Source: an uncultured Eubacteriales bacterium
GTDB taxonomy: Bacteria > Bacillota > Clostridia > Christensenellales > CAG-138
Reading direction: 5' to 3'
Assembly: GCA_902789675.1 (NCBI GenBank)
Contig: CADAPG010000007.1
Location: 1 to 38,989 of the forward strand
Length of the DNA: 38,989 nt
Of this stretch, positions 23,861-31,667 are shown piece after piece (positions within the stretch are counted from its first letter, which is position 1; each line of letters begins with the position of its first letter). Below the pieces are notes generated by a model. The model was not told where the DNA came from, searched no databases, and saw only the letters and a list, made by a program, of their open reading frames with translations. A program made the translations under genes and the position numbers.

Positions 23861-24793
23861 TCACGAATGAAACACGCGTGCAAGAAACGTCCGCGCAATC
23901 TGTTCATACCGCGGACGGTCGACCAGAAAGCTCAGCCCGTGCCCCGCGCGCGGGAACGTGTGCAGCTCGACCCGATCCGGATTCACCGCGGCGATCCGGC
24001 GTCCCATCTCGCAGGGAACGAAGCGGTCGTCCTCGCCGTGGATCAGCAGGATCGGCACCGGCGAGCGCTTCACCGCCTCCGCCGCGTCCGCGCCGGTCGG
24101 ATCGAAGCCTCCGTAAATCCGTGCGCCGAGCCGCAGCAGCGGCCACACGATGCGCGGCGGCAGCTTCCGGTCGCGGCAGACCTTGACGATGATCTCCTTC
24201 GGATTCGTAAACGGCGCGTCGGCAATGATCCCCTTGACGCAGTCCGGCAGCCGCAGCCCCGACGCCATGAGCACGGTCGCCGCGCCCATCGATATCCCGC
24301 ACAGCAGAACGGGCGTGTCTTCGCCGAACCGTTTCTGCGCATATTCGATCCACTTAAGACAATCCTGCCGCTCCTTCACGCCGAAGGTGACGGTATGTCC
24401 CTCGCTCGTGCAGTGCGCGCGCTCCTCGATCATCAGGAGGTTGAACCCCTCGTCGCGGTACAGCTGCGTGCCGCCGGAGAAATCGCGCGCGGGCGTTCCG
24501 CGATACCCGTGGAACAGGATCGCGAGCGGCGCGCCGTCCCTTTGGTGATAGTACCGCCCGGCAAGGCGCAGCCCGTCGAACGACGTCACGGAGACGCGTT
24601 CATACGGGATCGCGTTCACTTCGCGGATCATCGTTTTGATCGTTTCGAGCAGCGGCTTCGTCTGATCCGAAACCGGCAGGCTGAAGTCGTCGTTCTGCGT
24701 CTTGTTCGGCGAGTAAAACACCATCCGGTACGTCACATACGCGGCGCCGAGCAGGATCGCCGCAAGCGCAAGCGCACAATACAGTACGATCAT
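23861..24793 (-). CDS. Membrane-anchored alpha/beta hydrolase
   Basis: A 310-residue hydrolase. Residues 2-20 are a single N-terminal membrane segment, so the catalytic domain is tethered to the membrane. FHGYRGTPARDF (94-105) gives the oxyanion region, GISMGA has nucleophile Ser168, LIHGEDDRFVP holds the acid and RAGHGLSF the His. It resembles the YkrL/YqkD-like serine hydrolases of Firmicutes. ATG 24793 overlaps the NUDIX stop by 4 bases (ATGA), so the two are coupled. The substrate is unknown. Confidence 0.88.
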   Translation of the reverse strand: MIVLYCALALAAILLGAAYVTYRMVFYSPNKTQNDDFSLPVSDQTKPLLETIKTMIREVNAIPYERVSVTSFDGLRLAGRYYHQRDGAPLAILFHGYRGTPARDFSGGTQLYRDEGFNLLMIEERAHCTSEGHTVTFGVKERQDCLKWIEYAQKRFGEDTPVLLCGISMGAATVLMASGLRLPDCVKGIIADAPFTNPKEIIVKVCRDRKLPPRIVWPLLRLGARIYGGFDPTGADAAEAVKRSPVPILLIHGEDDRFVPCEMGRRIAAVNPDRVELHTFPRAGHGLSFLVDRPRYEQIARTFLARVFHS

Positions 24794-25185
24794 AGGTCCT
24801 CCGTTTCCCGCTGCAGCCGTTCGACGATCAGCAGATCCGCGGGCAGCCAGTTCATGTCCGCAAGCTGCTCTTTCATAAGCCAGCGCGCCGATTCGTGCTC
24901 AAGAAGCGCCGGTTCCCCCGCAGCGATCGAGCACAGGAAACAATCCATGGACAGGTGAAATTCCGGATAATCGTATTCCGCCGTCATCAAAAAGCGTTCG
25001 GGCAGCACGGGAACGGCGAGCTCCTCGCGGATCTCGCGGATCAGCGCTTCTTCGGGCGTCTCCCCCGGCTCGATCTTCCCGCCCGGGAACTCCCAGTAAT
25101 CCTTGTACGCGCCGTATCCGCGCTGTGTTGCAAGGATCCTTCCCTCCCGACGGATGATCGCCGCCGCCACTCTGACCGTTTTCAT
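24790..25185 (-). CDS. NUDIX hydrolase, MutT-like (deoxy)nucleoside triphosphatase
   Basis: A 131-residue NUDIX protein of the 8-oxo-dGTP diphosphatase type. The NUDIX box runs from G36 to V58: G36-x5-E42-x7-R50-E51-I52-x-E54-E55, with Ala57 in place of the usual Gly. The N-terminus (VAAAIIRREGRILATQRGYGAYKDYWEFPGGK) and the C-terminal W-L-P-A-D-L-L-I match MutT. Role: removing oxidised nucleotides from the pool. ATG 25185 follows GGAGGAAAG. It leads the operon running to the membrane protein. Confidence 0.93.
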   Translation of the reverse strand: MKTVRVAAAIIRREGRILATQRGYGAYKDYWEFPGGKIEPGETPEEALIREIREELAVPVLPERFLMTAEYDYPEFHLSMDCFLCSIAAGEPALLEHESARWLMKEQLADMNWLPADLLIVERLQRETEDL

Positions 25186-25215
25186 ACTTTCCTCCGGAAC
25201 CGTTCGTTTGACAGT

Positions 25216-25244
25216 ATTATACCGAAAACCGATCCGCGATTCAA
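25216..25244 (-). promoter_or_regulatory. Promoter of NUDIX operon
   Basis: On the minus strand TTGAAT (25244-25239), 17 bp and TATAAT (25221-25216), about 30 bases before the start codon. Confidence 0.75.
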
Positions 25245-25285
25245 TACGGGATTTGCGAAACGGGCTGTACGAACCGGCGACGCCG

Positions 25286-25294
25286 TGGTATAAT
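25286..25294 (+). promoter_or_regulatory. Extended -10 promoter of pyruvate-kinase-like gene
   Basis: TGG-TATAAT (25286-25294) with no good -35 at the right distance; the gene starts about 30 bases downstream. Confidence 0.6.
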
Positions 25295-25324
25295 ATGATA
25301 TCAATCTACGGGGAGCAGACAGCG

Positions 25325-26320
25325 ATGCAGACGAAACAGGTTCGGATCTACGGGACGCTCGGTCCCGCGTGCGGGGATTGCGAAACCCTCAGGCGGATGC
25401 TTTCGGAGGGGCTGGACGGTATGCGGCTGAATCTGTCCCATACCGCGCTCGAGGACGCCGCGGACCTGCTCGAAGCCTGGCGCAAGGCGGCGGACGCCTG
25501 CGGAAAGCGTCCGCAGCTGCTGATCGACATGCAGGGACCGGAGCTGCGGATCGGCACACCCGCAAAGCCCCTGTCGCTGCGCGAGGGCGACCGGATCGAC
25601 ATGGAGACGATCCCGTTTCCGGACACGGTGCAAACGACGCTCAAAGCAGCCGCGCCCGGACAGGAAATCCTGCTGGACGACGGAAAGCTTCTGCTGAAAA
25701 CGGACGGACCGGACCGGCTGCTTGTCGTGCGCGGCGGTTTGCTCGAAAGCCGGAAGAGCGTCGCGCTGCCGGGGATCGCGATCCATGCGCCCGCAATGAC
25801 GGACGCCGACCGGCGGCACATCCGCATTGCAAAGGACTGCGGCGTGACGGCGGTCATGCAGCCGTTCGTGCGCGGCAAAGAGGACCTGATCGCGGTGCGC
25901 GCCGCGCTGAACGAAGCGGGCTGCGGCGATCTCAGGCTGCTCGCCAAGGTCGAAAACACGGACGGGATCGCGCATCTTTCCGAGCTCATCCCGCACTGCG
26001 ACGAGATCGTGATCGCCCGCGGGGATCTCGGCAACGCCGTGCCGCTCTGGACGCTGCCCGCGGCGCAGAAGCGCATCGCCGCCGCATGCCGAAAGGCAGG
26101 GCGCGATTTCATGGTGGTCACGCAGATGCTCGATTCCATGACGCACCGCCCCGTGCCGACGCGCGCAGAGGTGTCCGACATCTTCAACGCGGTGCTCGAC
26201 GGCGCGTCGTCCGTGATGGTGACCGGCGAAACCGCCTCGGGCGAATACCCCGTCGAAACGATCCGCTATCTTGTAAAAACGGTGCGCGAAGCGGAAGCGT
26301 TCCGCGACGAAACCCGGTAA
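25325..26320 (+). CDS. Pyruvate kinase-like protein lacking the C-terminal regulatory domain
   Basis: A 331-residue protein, against about 470 for normal pyruvate kinase. The A-domain barrel is present: GTLGPACG (10-17), MRLNLSH (33-39), GPELRIG (71-77), K208-V-E210-N (acid/base Lys and a metal ligand), IARGDLGNAVP with Asp234, VTQMLDSMTHRPVPTRAEVSDIFNAVLDG and VTGETASGEYPVE. The B-domain insert (about 78-150) is shorter than usual. The whole C-domain, which binds effectors and forms tetramer contacts, is absent and the gene ends cleanly in TAA. So the catalytic residues look intact but allostery should be missing. ATG 25325 follows GGGGAG. It converges on the PTS operon, a PEP user. Confidence 0.85.
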   Translation: MQTKQVRIYGTLGPACGDCETLRRMLSEGLDGMRLNLSHTALEDAADLLEAWRKAADACGKRPQLLIDMQGPELRIGTPAKPLSLREGDRIDMETIPFPDTVQTTLKAAAPGQEILLDDGKLLLKTDGPDRLLVVRGGLLESRKSVALPGIAIHAPAMTDADRRHIRIAKDCGVTAVMQPFVRGKEDLIAVRAALNEAGCGDLRLLAKVENTDGIAHLSELIPHCDEIVIARGDLGNAVPLWTLPAAQKRIAAACRKAGRDFMVVTQMLDSMTHRPVPTRAEVSDIFNAVLDGASSVMVTGETASGEYPVETIRYLVKTVREAEAFRDETR

Positions 26321-26352
26321 GCGATCCGAGAGAACTCCCGTGTCAACTTCAT

Positions 26353-26378
26353 CCGTCCCTGCGCGGGACGGTTTTTTT
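26353..26378 (+). terminator. Intrinsic terminator after pyruvate-kinase-like gene
   Basis: CCGTCCC-TGCGC-GGGACGG (26353-26371) is followed by T7. Confidence 0.9.
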
Positions 26379-26381
26379 GTA

Positions 26382-26416
26382 CAAAACACGGGCTGCCCCG
26401 CTTTGGGACAGCCCGT
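26382..26416 (-). terminator. Intrinsic terminator after ptsI
   Basis: On the minus strand ACGGGCTG and CAGCCCGT (26416-26388) pair, with inner CCC/GGG pairs, followed by GTTTTGT. Confidence 0.8.
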
Positions 26417-26436
26417 ACAGCTCTTTTGACGTGTGA

Positions 26437-28119
26437 TCAGATCTCGTTGTTTGCGTCGCCCATGAGGTCGGCAAGCACCTTTTCGCGCACGACGCGCACG
26501 TCGGTCTCGCGCACCTTCTGACGGAGCGGAAGCACCGAGCGCGGCGAGACGGAAAGCTCGTCGATGCCGATCGAAAGGAACGTCTCGGTCAGCGCAAGAT
26601 CCGCGCCGAGCTCGCCGCAGATGCCGACCCAGATGCCGTTCCTGTGCGCATTGTCGCAGACCATCTTGAGGAGGCGCAGAACCGCGGGATGATGCGGGTT
26701 GAAGAAGCGCCCGAGGTCGTTGTTCTGGCGGTCGCACGCAAGCGTGTACTGCGTCAGGTCGTTCGTGCCGCAGGAGAAGAAGTCGACCTCCTTCGCAAGA
26801 CGGTCGGAGATGATCGCCGCCGCAGGCGTCTCGATCATGATGCCGACTTCGACGTCGTTGTCGAACGGAATGCCCTCCGCGGTGAGTTCCTTCTTGACGC
26901 GCTCGCACATCTTCTTTGCTTCGCGCACCTCCCAGACGGACGTGACCATCGGGAACATGATGGAAAGCTTTCCGAACGCAGAGGCGCGATAGAGCGCGCG
27001 GATCTGCGTATGGAAGATCTCGGGACGGTTCAGGCAGATACGCAGCGCGCGGTTGCCGAGCGCCGGGTTCTCCTCATTCGGGAGATTGAAGTAGCCGATC
27101 TGCTTGTCGGCGCCGATGTCGAGCGTGCGGATGACGACCTCTCTGCCCTCCATATCGGAAAGCGCCTTTTTGTATGCTTCGAACTGATACTCCTCATCGG
27201 GATAGTCGTCGCAGTTCAGATACAGGAATTCACTGCGGAACAGACCGACGCCGCCTGCGTCGTTCTTCAGGACCGCGGCAACGTCGTCCGGGCTGCCGAT
27301 GTTGCAGTAGATGCGCACGCTCTGTCCGTCCTTCGTCACGTTCGGCTTGCCCTTGAGCTCGTCCAGAAGCGCCTGCATCTTTTTCTGCTCCTCCATCTTT
27401 TTGAGCATCTTCGCGCGGGCAGCTTCGTCCGCGTCGACCAGAATGCTGCCGTTGGAGCCGTCGATGATGACCTCGTGACCTGCCATTTCCGGCTTCATGG
27501 CGTCGCCGACGCCGATGATTGCGGGGATGCCCATCGTGCGGGCGAGGATCGCCGTGTGGCTCGATCCGCTGCCGCCCTCGGTGATGAAGCCGAGGATCTT
27601 GCTCTTGTCAAGCTGAACGGTCTCGCTCGGCGCAAGATCGTCCGCCGCAAGGATGACCGGGACCGGCGAATCGACGCCGCCCGCGACCGCGCCGGTCAAG
27701 ATGCCGAGGATGCGGCCCGCAATGTCCTTGACGTCCGCGGCGCGCGCCTGGAAATACGCGTCGTCCATCGAGGCGAACATCTCCGCAAACTGCGCGGCGG
27801 TATCGGAAACCGCAGACTCCGCGTTCAGCTTCTCGTCGTTGATCATGTTCTGGATGCTCTCTTCGAATTCGAGATCCTCCGCCATCATCGCATGCGTTTC
27901 AAACAGCATCGCCGCTTCGTCGCCTGCCTCGGCTCTCGCCTTCTCCGCAAGCTCGCCCAACTGCTCGATCGCCTTCTCCTGCGCCGCCTTGAACCGCGCC
28001 CACTCCGCCTCGGTGTCCGCGACCTCGTACCGAGTGATCGTGCTCTTTGCGCGCTGATAGAAATACAGGGGACCGAGCGCAACGCCGGTGGATACGCCCT
28101 TACCTTGAATTGTGATCAT
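26437..28119 (-). CDS. ptsI: PTS enzyme I, phosphoenolpyruvate-protein phosphotransferase
   Basis: A 560-residue cytoplasmic enzyme that transfers phosphate from PEP to HPr. The N-terminal HPr-binding/phosphohistidine part carries the active His188 in GGSGSSHTAILAR. The PEP-binding barrel has FRSEFLYL, RTLDIGADK, NPALGNRALRICL, MFPMVTS, GIMIETPAAA, FSCGTNDLTQYTLACDRQN and the catalytic Cys in GICGELG. Length and order are standard. ATG 28119 follows GGAGGTATTTT. It is the last gene of an operon with the sucrose EII and HPr, separated from HPr by a strong hairpin. Confidence 0.97.
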   Translation of the reverse strand: MITIQGKGVSTGVALGPLYFYQRAKSTITRYEVADTEAEWARFKAAQEKAIEQLGELAEKARAEAGDEAAMLFETHAMMAEDLEFEESIQNMINDEKLNAESAVSDTAAQFAEMFASMDDAYFQARAADVKDIAGRILGILTGAVAGGVDSPVPVILAADDLAPSETVQLDKSKILGFITEGGSGSSHTAILARTMGIPAIIGVGDAMKPEMAGHEVIIDGSNGSILVDADEAARAKMLKKMEEQKKMQALLDELKGKPNVTKDGQSVRIYCNIGSPDDVAAVLKNDAGGVGLFRSEFLYLNCDDYPDEEYQFEAYKKALSDMEGREVVIRTLDIGADKQIGYFNLPNEENPALGNRALRICLNRPEIFHTQIRALYRASAFGKLSIMFPMVTSVWEVREAKKMCERVKKELTAEGIPFDNDVEVGIMIETPAAAIISDRLAKEVDFFSCGTNDLTQYTLACDRQNNDLGRFFNPHHPAVLRLLKMVCDNAHRNGIWVGICGELGADLALTETFLSIGIDELSVSPRSVLPLRQKVRETDVRVVREKVLADLMGDANNEI

Positions 28120-28145
28120 AAAATACCTCCGTGTTCAAAAATGGA

Positions 28146-28178
28146 CAAAGACGGCTGTCGCATTGACAGCCGTCTTTG
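28146..28178 (-). terminator. Intercistronic hairpin between ptsH and ptsI
   Basis: CAAAGACGGCTGTC and GACAGCCGTCTTTG form a 14-bp perfect stem around 5 bases. It follows the ptsH stop and is trailed by TCCATTTTTG, a broken T run. It likely works as a partial terminator or 3' stabiliser, making more HPr than EI. Confidence 0.65.
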
Positions 28179-28185
28179 ATCGATA

Positions 28186-28443
28186 TTACAGGTTTGCTTT
28201 GAAGAACGCTTCGATCTCCGCCGCGGCGGTTTCTTCGTCTGCGCCTTCGATGTCCACACGGATCGTGTCGCCCTGCTTGATGCCCATGCCCATCAGCGCC
28301 ATCAGCTTGAGCGCGTTGACGGCTTTTTCGCCCTTTCTGACGGTGACGGTCGAGCCGTACTTTTTGATTTCCTTGACAAGGACGCCTGCGGGACGCGCAT
28401 GAATGCCGACCGGATCGGTGATGGTGTACTCAAACGATTTCAT
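28186..28443 (-). CDS. ptsH: HPr phosphocarrier protein without regulatory Ser46
   Basis: An 85-residue HPr of normal size. Active His15 lies in DPVGIHARPAG. The regulatory segment reads VNALKLMALMGMGI; aligned on VN and the second M-x-x-M, position 46 is Lys where Bacillus has Ser (VNLKSIMGVMSLGI). It can therefore pass phosphate to the EII but should not be a target of HPr kinase, and so would not act as a CcpA corepressor. Such HPr forms occur in some clostridia. ATG 28443 follows CAGGAGG, 30 bases after the EII stop. Confidence 0.95.
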   Translation of the reverse strand: MKSFEYTITDPVGIHARPAGVLVKEIKKYGSTVTVRKGEKAVNALKLMALMGMGIKQGDTIRVDIEGADEETAAAEIEAFFKANL

Positions 28444-28473
28444 TGAATTGTCCTCCTGGTAGTTTTTCGATTT

Positions 28474-30306
28474 TTATTCTGCACCGCACTCGACGCCTTC
28501 GAGGTCGTCGGAGTTGGTAAGAAGCACCGCAACGGTGTCGCTGTAACCCGCCGCCTTGATCTTTTCGCGGCTGAAGCGGATCAACGGCTGACCGAGCTTG
28601 ACTTCGTCTCCCTCTTTTACGAGGCACTCGAAGCCGTCGCCGTTCATATTGACGGTATCGACGCCGACATGGATCAGCATCTCCATGCCGTTCGACTCGA
28701 TGCCGATGGCGTGCTTGCTCTGCGCGACCGAGCTGATCGTGCCGTCAAACGGCGCAACGACAAGCTCTGCCGTGGGTTCTACGCCTACGCCGTCGCCGAG
28801 CACGCCGGACGCAAAGGTCTCATCCGGGATCGCTTCGCGCGCAATGACGTTGCCCGCGACCGGCTGCATGACCTTGCCAGCCGCGCAGCGGATGACGGAG
28901 ACCGTCGGAAGCTCCGGCGCCGCTTCGGGCTCTGCGGCTTTTTCTTCGGGCTTGTCTTCCTTCCAGATGAAGAGGGTCAGCGCGAACGCCACGCCTGCGG
29001 AGATCAGCAGCTCGACGAGGTACAGCGGGATGTTGTTGACCGCCGGGATCGCCGGGATGCCGGTGACGCCGTAAACCGGTGCGCCGAGCTTAAACAGCGC
29101 GCCGAACAGTGCGCCGACCGCGCCGCCCGCCATGCCGCAAAGGAACGGCTTCATGAAGCGGTAGTTGACACCGAAGATTGCAGGCTCCGTGATGCCCAGG
29201 GACGCGGAGAGCGAAGCGGGCAGCGCAACGGATCTGGTCTTGGCATTCTTGACCTTGACCGCGACCGCCAGGCACGCGCCGAACTGCGCAAAGTTCGCGG
29301 CGGATGCGATCGGCATCCAGGTATTGAGACCTGTCTGCGCGATCATGCCGGCCTCGATGACGTTGTACATATGGTGCAGGCCCAAGAAGACGGTCCACGG
29401 ATAGATCGCGCCCATGACGGCAGCGCCGACCGTGGTTCCCGCAAGCCATTTTGCGCCCATCAGGACGTAGTTTTCAAGAACGGAGAAGACCGGCCCAATG
29501 ATCGTGAACGTGGCGAATGCGGTGACCAGAACCGTGACGAGCGGCGTCACGAACAGGTCGATCATTTCCGGCACGATCTTGTGCAGCAGCTTCTCGAGCT
29601 TTGACATGAGTAAGACTGCCAATATGACGGGTATGACGTGTCCCTGATAGCCGACCTGTTGGATCGGATAGAAGAATATATGCCATTCCGGTATCGTTTC
29701 CGCGGTGCCGACCGTCCATGCGTTGATCAGCGCGGGATGGACCATCATCAGACCGATGACGGCGCCGAGGAAGATGTTGCCGCCGAAGACGCGCGCCGCG
29801 GAGATCGCGACCAGCACGGGCAGCAGCGCGAACGCGGTGTTCGCAACAAGGTCGAGGAAGGAATACCAGTCGGAATCGCCGAACGCCGGTGCAAACTTCG
29901 GGATCGCTTCAACGATACCCATCATCAGACCGGAAGCGACGATTGCGGGGAGGATCGGGACGAAGATGTCGCCCGGGGTCTTCAGAATCTTCTTCCACCA
30001 CGGCATCTTGGATGCCGCAGCCGCCTTGACGTCCGCCTTCGTTGCAGCGGACACGCCGGTGACGGCGAGGAACTCGTCGTACACCTTGTTGACCGTACCT
30101 GTTCCGATGATCAGCTGGAGCTGACCGTTCGACTCGAACATACCCTTGACGCCTTCGACGTCTTCGAGCGCTTTCTTGTCGAGCTTACTGTTGTCTGCGA
30201 TGACCAGACGAAGCCGGGTCGCGCAGTGTGCCGCGCTGATGACGTTCGAGCCGCCGCCAATGTATTTGGCGATCTCTTCAGCGCACTTGCGGTAATCCAG
30301 TGCCAT
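28474..30306 (-). CDS. scrA: Sucrose-specific PTS enzyme IIBCA
   Basis: A 610-residue fused permease that phosphorylates sucrose to sucrose 6-phosphate during uptake. The IIB domain comes first with Cys28 in AAHCATRLRL and the sucrose-type IIGTGTVNKVYDE. The IIC domain (about 105-450) has about ten hydrophobic segments with PILPAIVASGLMMG, GLHHMYNVIEAG and GITEPAIFGVN. A Pro/Ala/Glu linker (EEKAAEPEAAPE) leads to IIA, whose phosphorylated His546 lies in LIHVGVDTV. Because IIA is fused, no separate IIA is needed. ATG 30306 lies 13 bases after GGGGG, a rather long spacing. It heads an operon with ptsH and ptsI. Sucrose is favoured over trehalose by the GH32, fructokinase and amylosucrase genes nearby. 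Confidence 0.92.
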   Translation of the reverse strand: MALDYRKCAEEIAKYIGGGSNVISAAHCATRLRLVIADNSKLDKKALEDVEGVKGMFESNGQLQLIIGTGTVNKVYDEFLAVTGVSAATKADVKAAAASKMPWWKKILKTPGDIFVPILPAIVASGLMMGIVEAIPKFAPAFGDSDWYSFLDLVANTAFALLPVLVAISAARVFGGNIFLGAVIGLMMVHPALINAWTVGTAETIPEWHIFFYPIQQVGYQGHVIPVILAVLLMSKLEKLLHKIVPEMIDLFVTPLVTVLVTAFATFTIIGPVFSVLENYVLMGAKWLAGTTVGAAVMGAIYPWTVFLGLHHMYNVIEAGMIAQTGLNTWMPIASAANFAQFGACLAVAVKVKNAKTRSVALPASLSASLGITEPAIFGVNYRFMKPFLCGMAGGAVGALFGALFKLGAPVYGVTGIPAIPAVNNIPLYLVELLISAGVAFALTLFIWKEDKPEEKAAEPEAAPELPTVSVIRCAAGKVMQPVAGNVIAREAIPDETFASGVLGDGVGVEPTAELVVAPFDGTISSVAQSKHAIGIESNGMEMLIHVGVDTVNMNGDGFECLVKEGDEVKLGQPLIRFSREKIKAAGYSDTVAVLLTNSDDLEGVECGAE

Positions 30307-30330
30307 ATTCGGTACTACCCCCTTTTTTAT

Positions 30331-30360
30331 CAGGTTCCGGTCAAGTCTGAAAAGAACCTG
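30331..30360 (-). promoter_or_regulatory. Inverted repeat in scrA leader
   Basis: CAGGTTC (30331-30337) and GAACCTG (30354-30360) flank 16 bases, placing a 7-bp stem within the first 35 bases of the scrA message. It does not match a BglG-type antiterminator site and lacks a T run. It could be a DNA operator or a leader stem. Confidence 0.4.
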
Positions 30361-30371
30361 TATTCTTATAC

Positions 30372-30400
30372 ATTATACCGTATGTTTTCACAAAACGCAA
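30372..30400 (-). promoter_or_regulatory. scrA-ptsH-ptsI promoter
   Basis: On the minus strand TTGCGT (30400-30395), 17 bp and TATAAT (30377-30372). The -10 and the 4 bases before it read ATACGGTATA, identical to the scrK promoter. Confidence 0.7.
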
Positions 30401-30497
30401 ATACTATTTCTGTTTCAAGGCAAAAAATGTGGTTTTCCGTCTTTCGGCTTTTCTTTTGCCGTCCCGCATGCTATACTGGTCCGTGAAAGGAGCGCGC

Positions 30498-30797
30498 ATG
30501 GAAAACCGACCCGACAACTTCACACGATGGCATATCCTGTTCGAAGGCGAAGTACAGTTCGTCGGCTTCCGCTATACCGCGCGGCTTCTGGCAAAGAAGC
30601 TCAGCCTTACCGGCTGGGTCCGAAATCTTCCCGACGGACGCGTGGAAGCGGAGACGCAGGGACCTGTTTCGGACCTTCGCAGATTCGTTCTGCAGCTCAA
30701 AAGCCAGCCGCACATCCGGATCACGCACTGCGCGATCACGCCGATCGCGCCGGATCCCTCGGAACGGCGCTTCTCCGTTCGCGATACCGTGGAATAG
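30498..30797 (+). CDS. acyP: Acylphosphatase
   Basis: A 99-residue cytosolic enzyme that hydrolyses acyl phosphates such as acetyl phosphate and 1,3-bisphosphoglycerate. The signature EGEVQFVGFRYTARLLAKKLSLTGWVRNLPDGRVEAETQG shows both catalytic residues: Arg in GFR and Asn in VRNLPDG. VQFVGFR replaces the more common VQGVGFR, a mild change. ATG 30498 follows GAAAGGAG; a longer in-frame start is unsupported. A TATACT lies at 30472-30477 but a -35 is unclear. It stands alone between two leftward sucrose operons. Confidence 0.93.
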   Translation: MENRPDNFTRWHILFEGEVQFVGFRYTARLLAKKLSLTGWVRNLPDGRVEAETQGPVSDLRRFVLQLKSQPHIRITHCAITPIAPDPSERRFSVRDTVE

Positions 30798-30799
30798 CA

Positions 30800-30830
30800 A
30801 AAGGACTGCAAAACGCAGTCCTTTCGTTTT
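30800..30830. terminator. Bidirectional terminator between acyP and HAD gene
   Basis: AAAGGACTGC-AAAAC-GCAGTCCTTT is a perfect 10-bp stem, followed rightward by CGTTTTA and leftward by TGCTATT. It is stronger for the rightward gene. Confidence 0.8.
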
Positions 30831-31653
30831 ATATCAATCCCAGTTGTACAAACGCGATCGCAAGCCCGTCCTCGTCCACCGCGGGGCAGACGATATCGCT
30901 GATCTCCTTCAGCTTCGGGCTGCCGTTGTCCATGCACACGGAGGTCCCGACCGTCTCGATCATCTCGAGATCGTTCATGCTGTCGCCGAATCCGATCGTG
31001 TCCTCGATCGCGATCCCATACGCGTCCGCCACGATGCGCACGCCCCTGCCCTTGTCGAAGCTCCGGTTGATGAGTTCTCCGTTCAGGCAGTGATGCGCCG
31101 CGACATCCTGTACGACGAATTTGAAATCCTTTTCCAGCGCTTCCCTTGCGGGCACAAGCTGACTCGCCTCGGTGCACATAAACACGATCTTATAGACCGG
31201 TCTGCCGTCGTACGCGTGCATCGGCAGGATATTGAGCTCCTCCGCGAGCGCTTTGCGCCACCGCACGAGCTCGCTGTTGCCCTCGCCCGCGCTTGCCAGA
31301 AAATCGCCGAGGTCCTCGTCGCCCCAGGTCGCGTCCTTCGCCTCGATCGTGCGGAACACGCCGTTTTCCTTCAGAAGACGCATGCCGGTTTCCAGCTGTT
31401 CCTGCGTCATCGGACAGTCAAAGAGCACCTTGTCGCCCGCAAAGACGTAGCCGCCCGCCGCCGCGACGGCGCCCTCGAACCCGAGCGTAAGCACCGGGGC
31501 GAGCATGGCGGGATTGCGTCCCGTGCAGAGAAAGACCTTGTGTCCGTTCTTCTGCGCCTCCCTGATCGCCTGCATCGCGCTTTCGGGGGGCGTATTGCTG
31601 CCCGCAGGGGTCAGCGTGCCGTCGATGTCCAGAAAGATCAGTTTTGTGTTCAT
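30829..31653 (-). CDS. Cof-type HAD-IIB sugar phosphatase
   Basis: A 274-residue HAD hydrolase of class IIB. Motif I is FLDIDGTLT with nucleophile Asp9 and acid/base Asp11; motif II is CTGRNPA; the cap lies at about 85-190; Lys is in SFDKGRGV; motif IV is GFGDSMNDLEM. Such enzymes dephosphorylate sugar phosphates, and sucrose-6-phosphate phosphatase belongs to the same class. ATG 31653 follows GGAGGG, 14 bases after the amylosucrase-family gene, so it is third in the operon with scrK. A role on sucrose 6-phosphate is suggested by context only. Confidence 0.9.
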   Translation of the reverse strand: MNTKLIFLDIDGTLTPAGSNTPPESAMQAIREAQKNGHKVFLCTGRNPAMLAPVLTLGFEGAVAAAGGYVFAGDKVLFDCPMTQEQLETGMRLLKENGVFRTIEAKDATWGDEDLGDFLASAGEGNSELVRWRKALAEELNILPMHAYDGRPVYKIVFMCTEASQLVPAREALEKDFKFVVQDVAAHHCLNGELINRSFDKGRGVRIVADAYGIAIEDTIGFGDSMNDLEMIETVGTSVCMDNGSPKLKEISDIVCPAVDEDGLAIAFVQLGLI

Positions 31654-31667
31654 GCGTTTCCCTCCGT

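Noticed and set aside
25301-28179. Long frames antisense to the pyruvate-kinase-like gene and ptsI
   Set aside because: Both are mirror shadows of well-supported genes with biased Arg/Ala composition.
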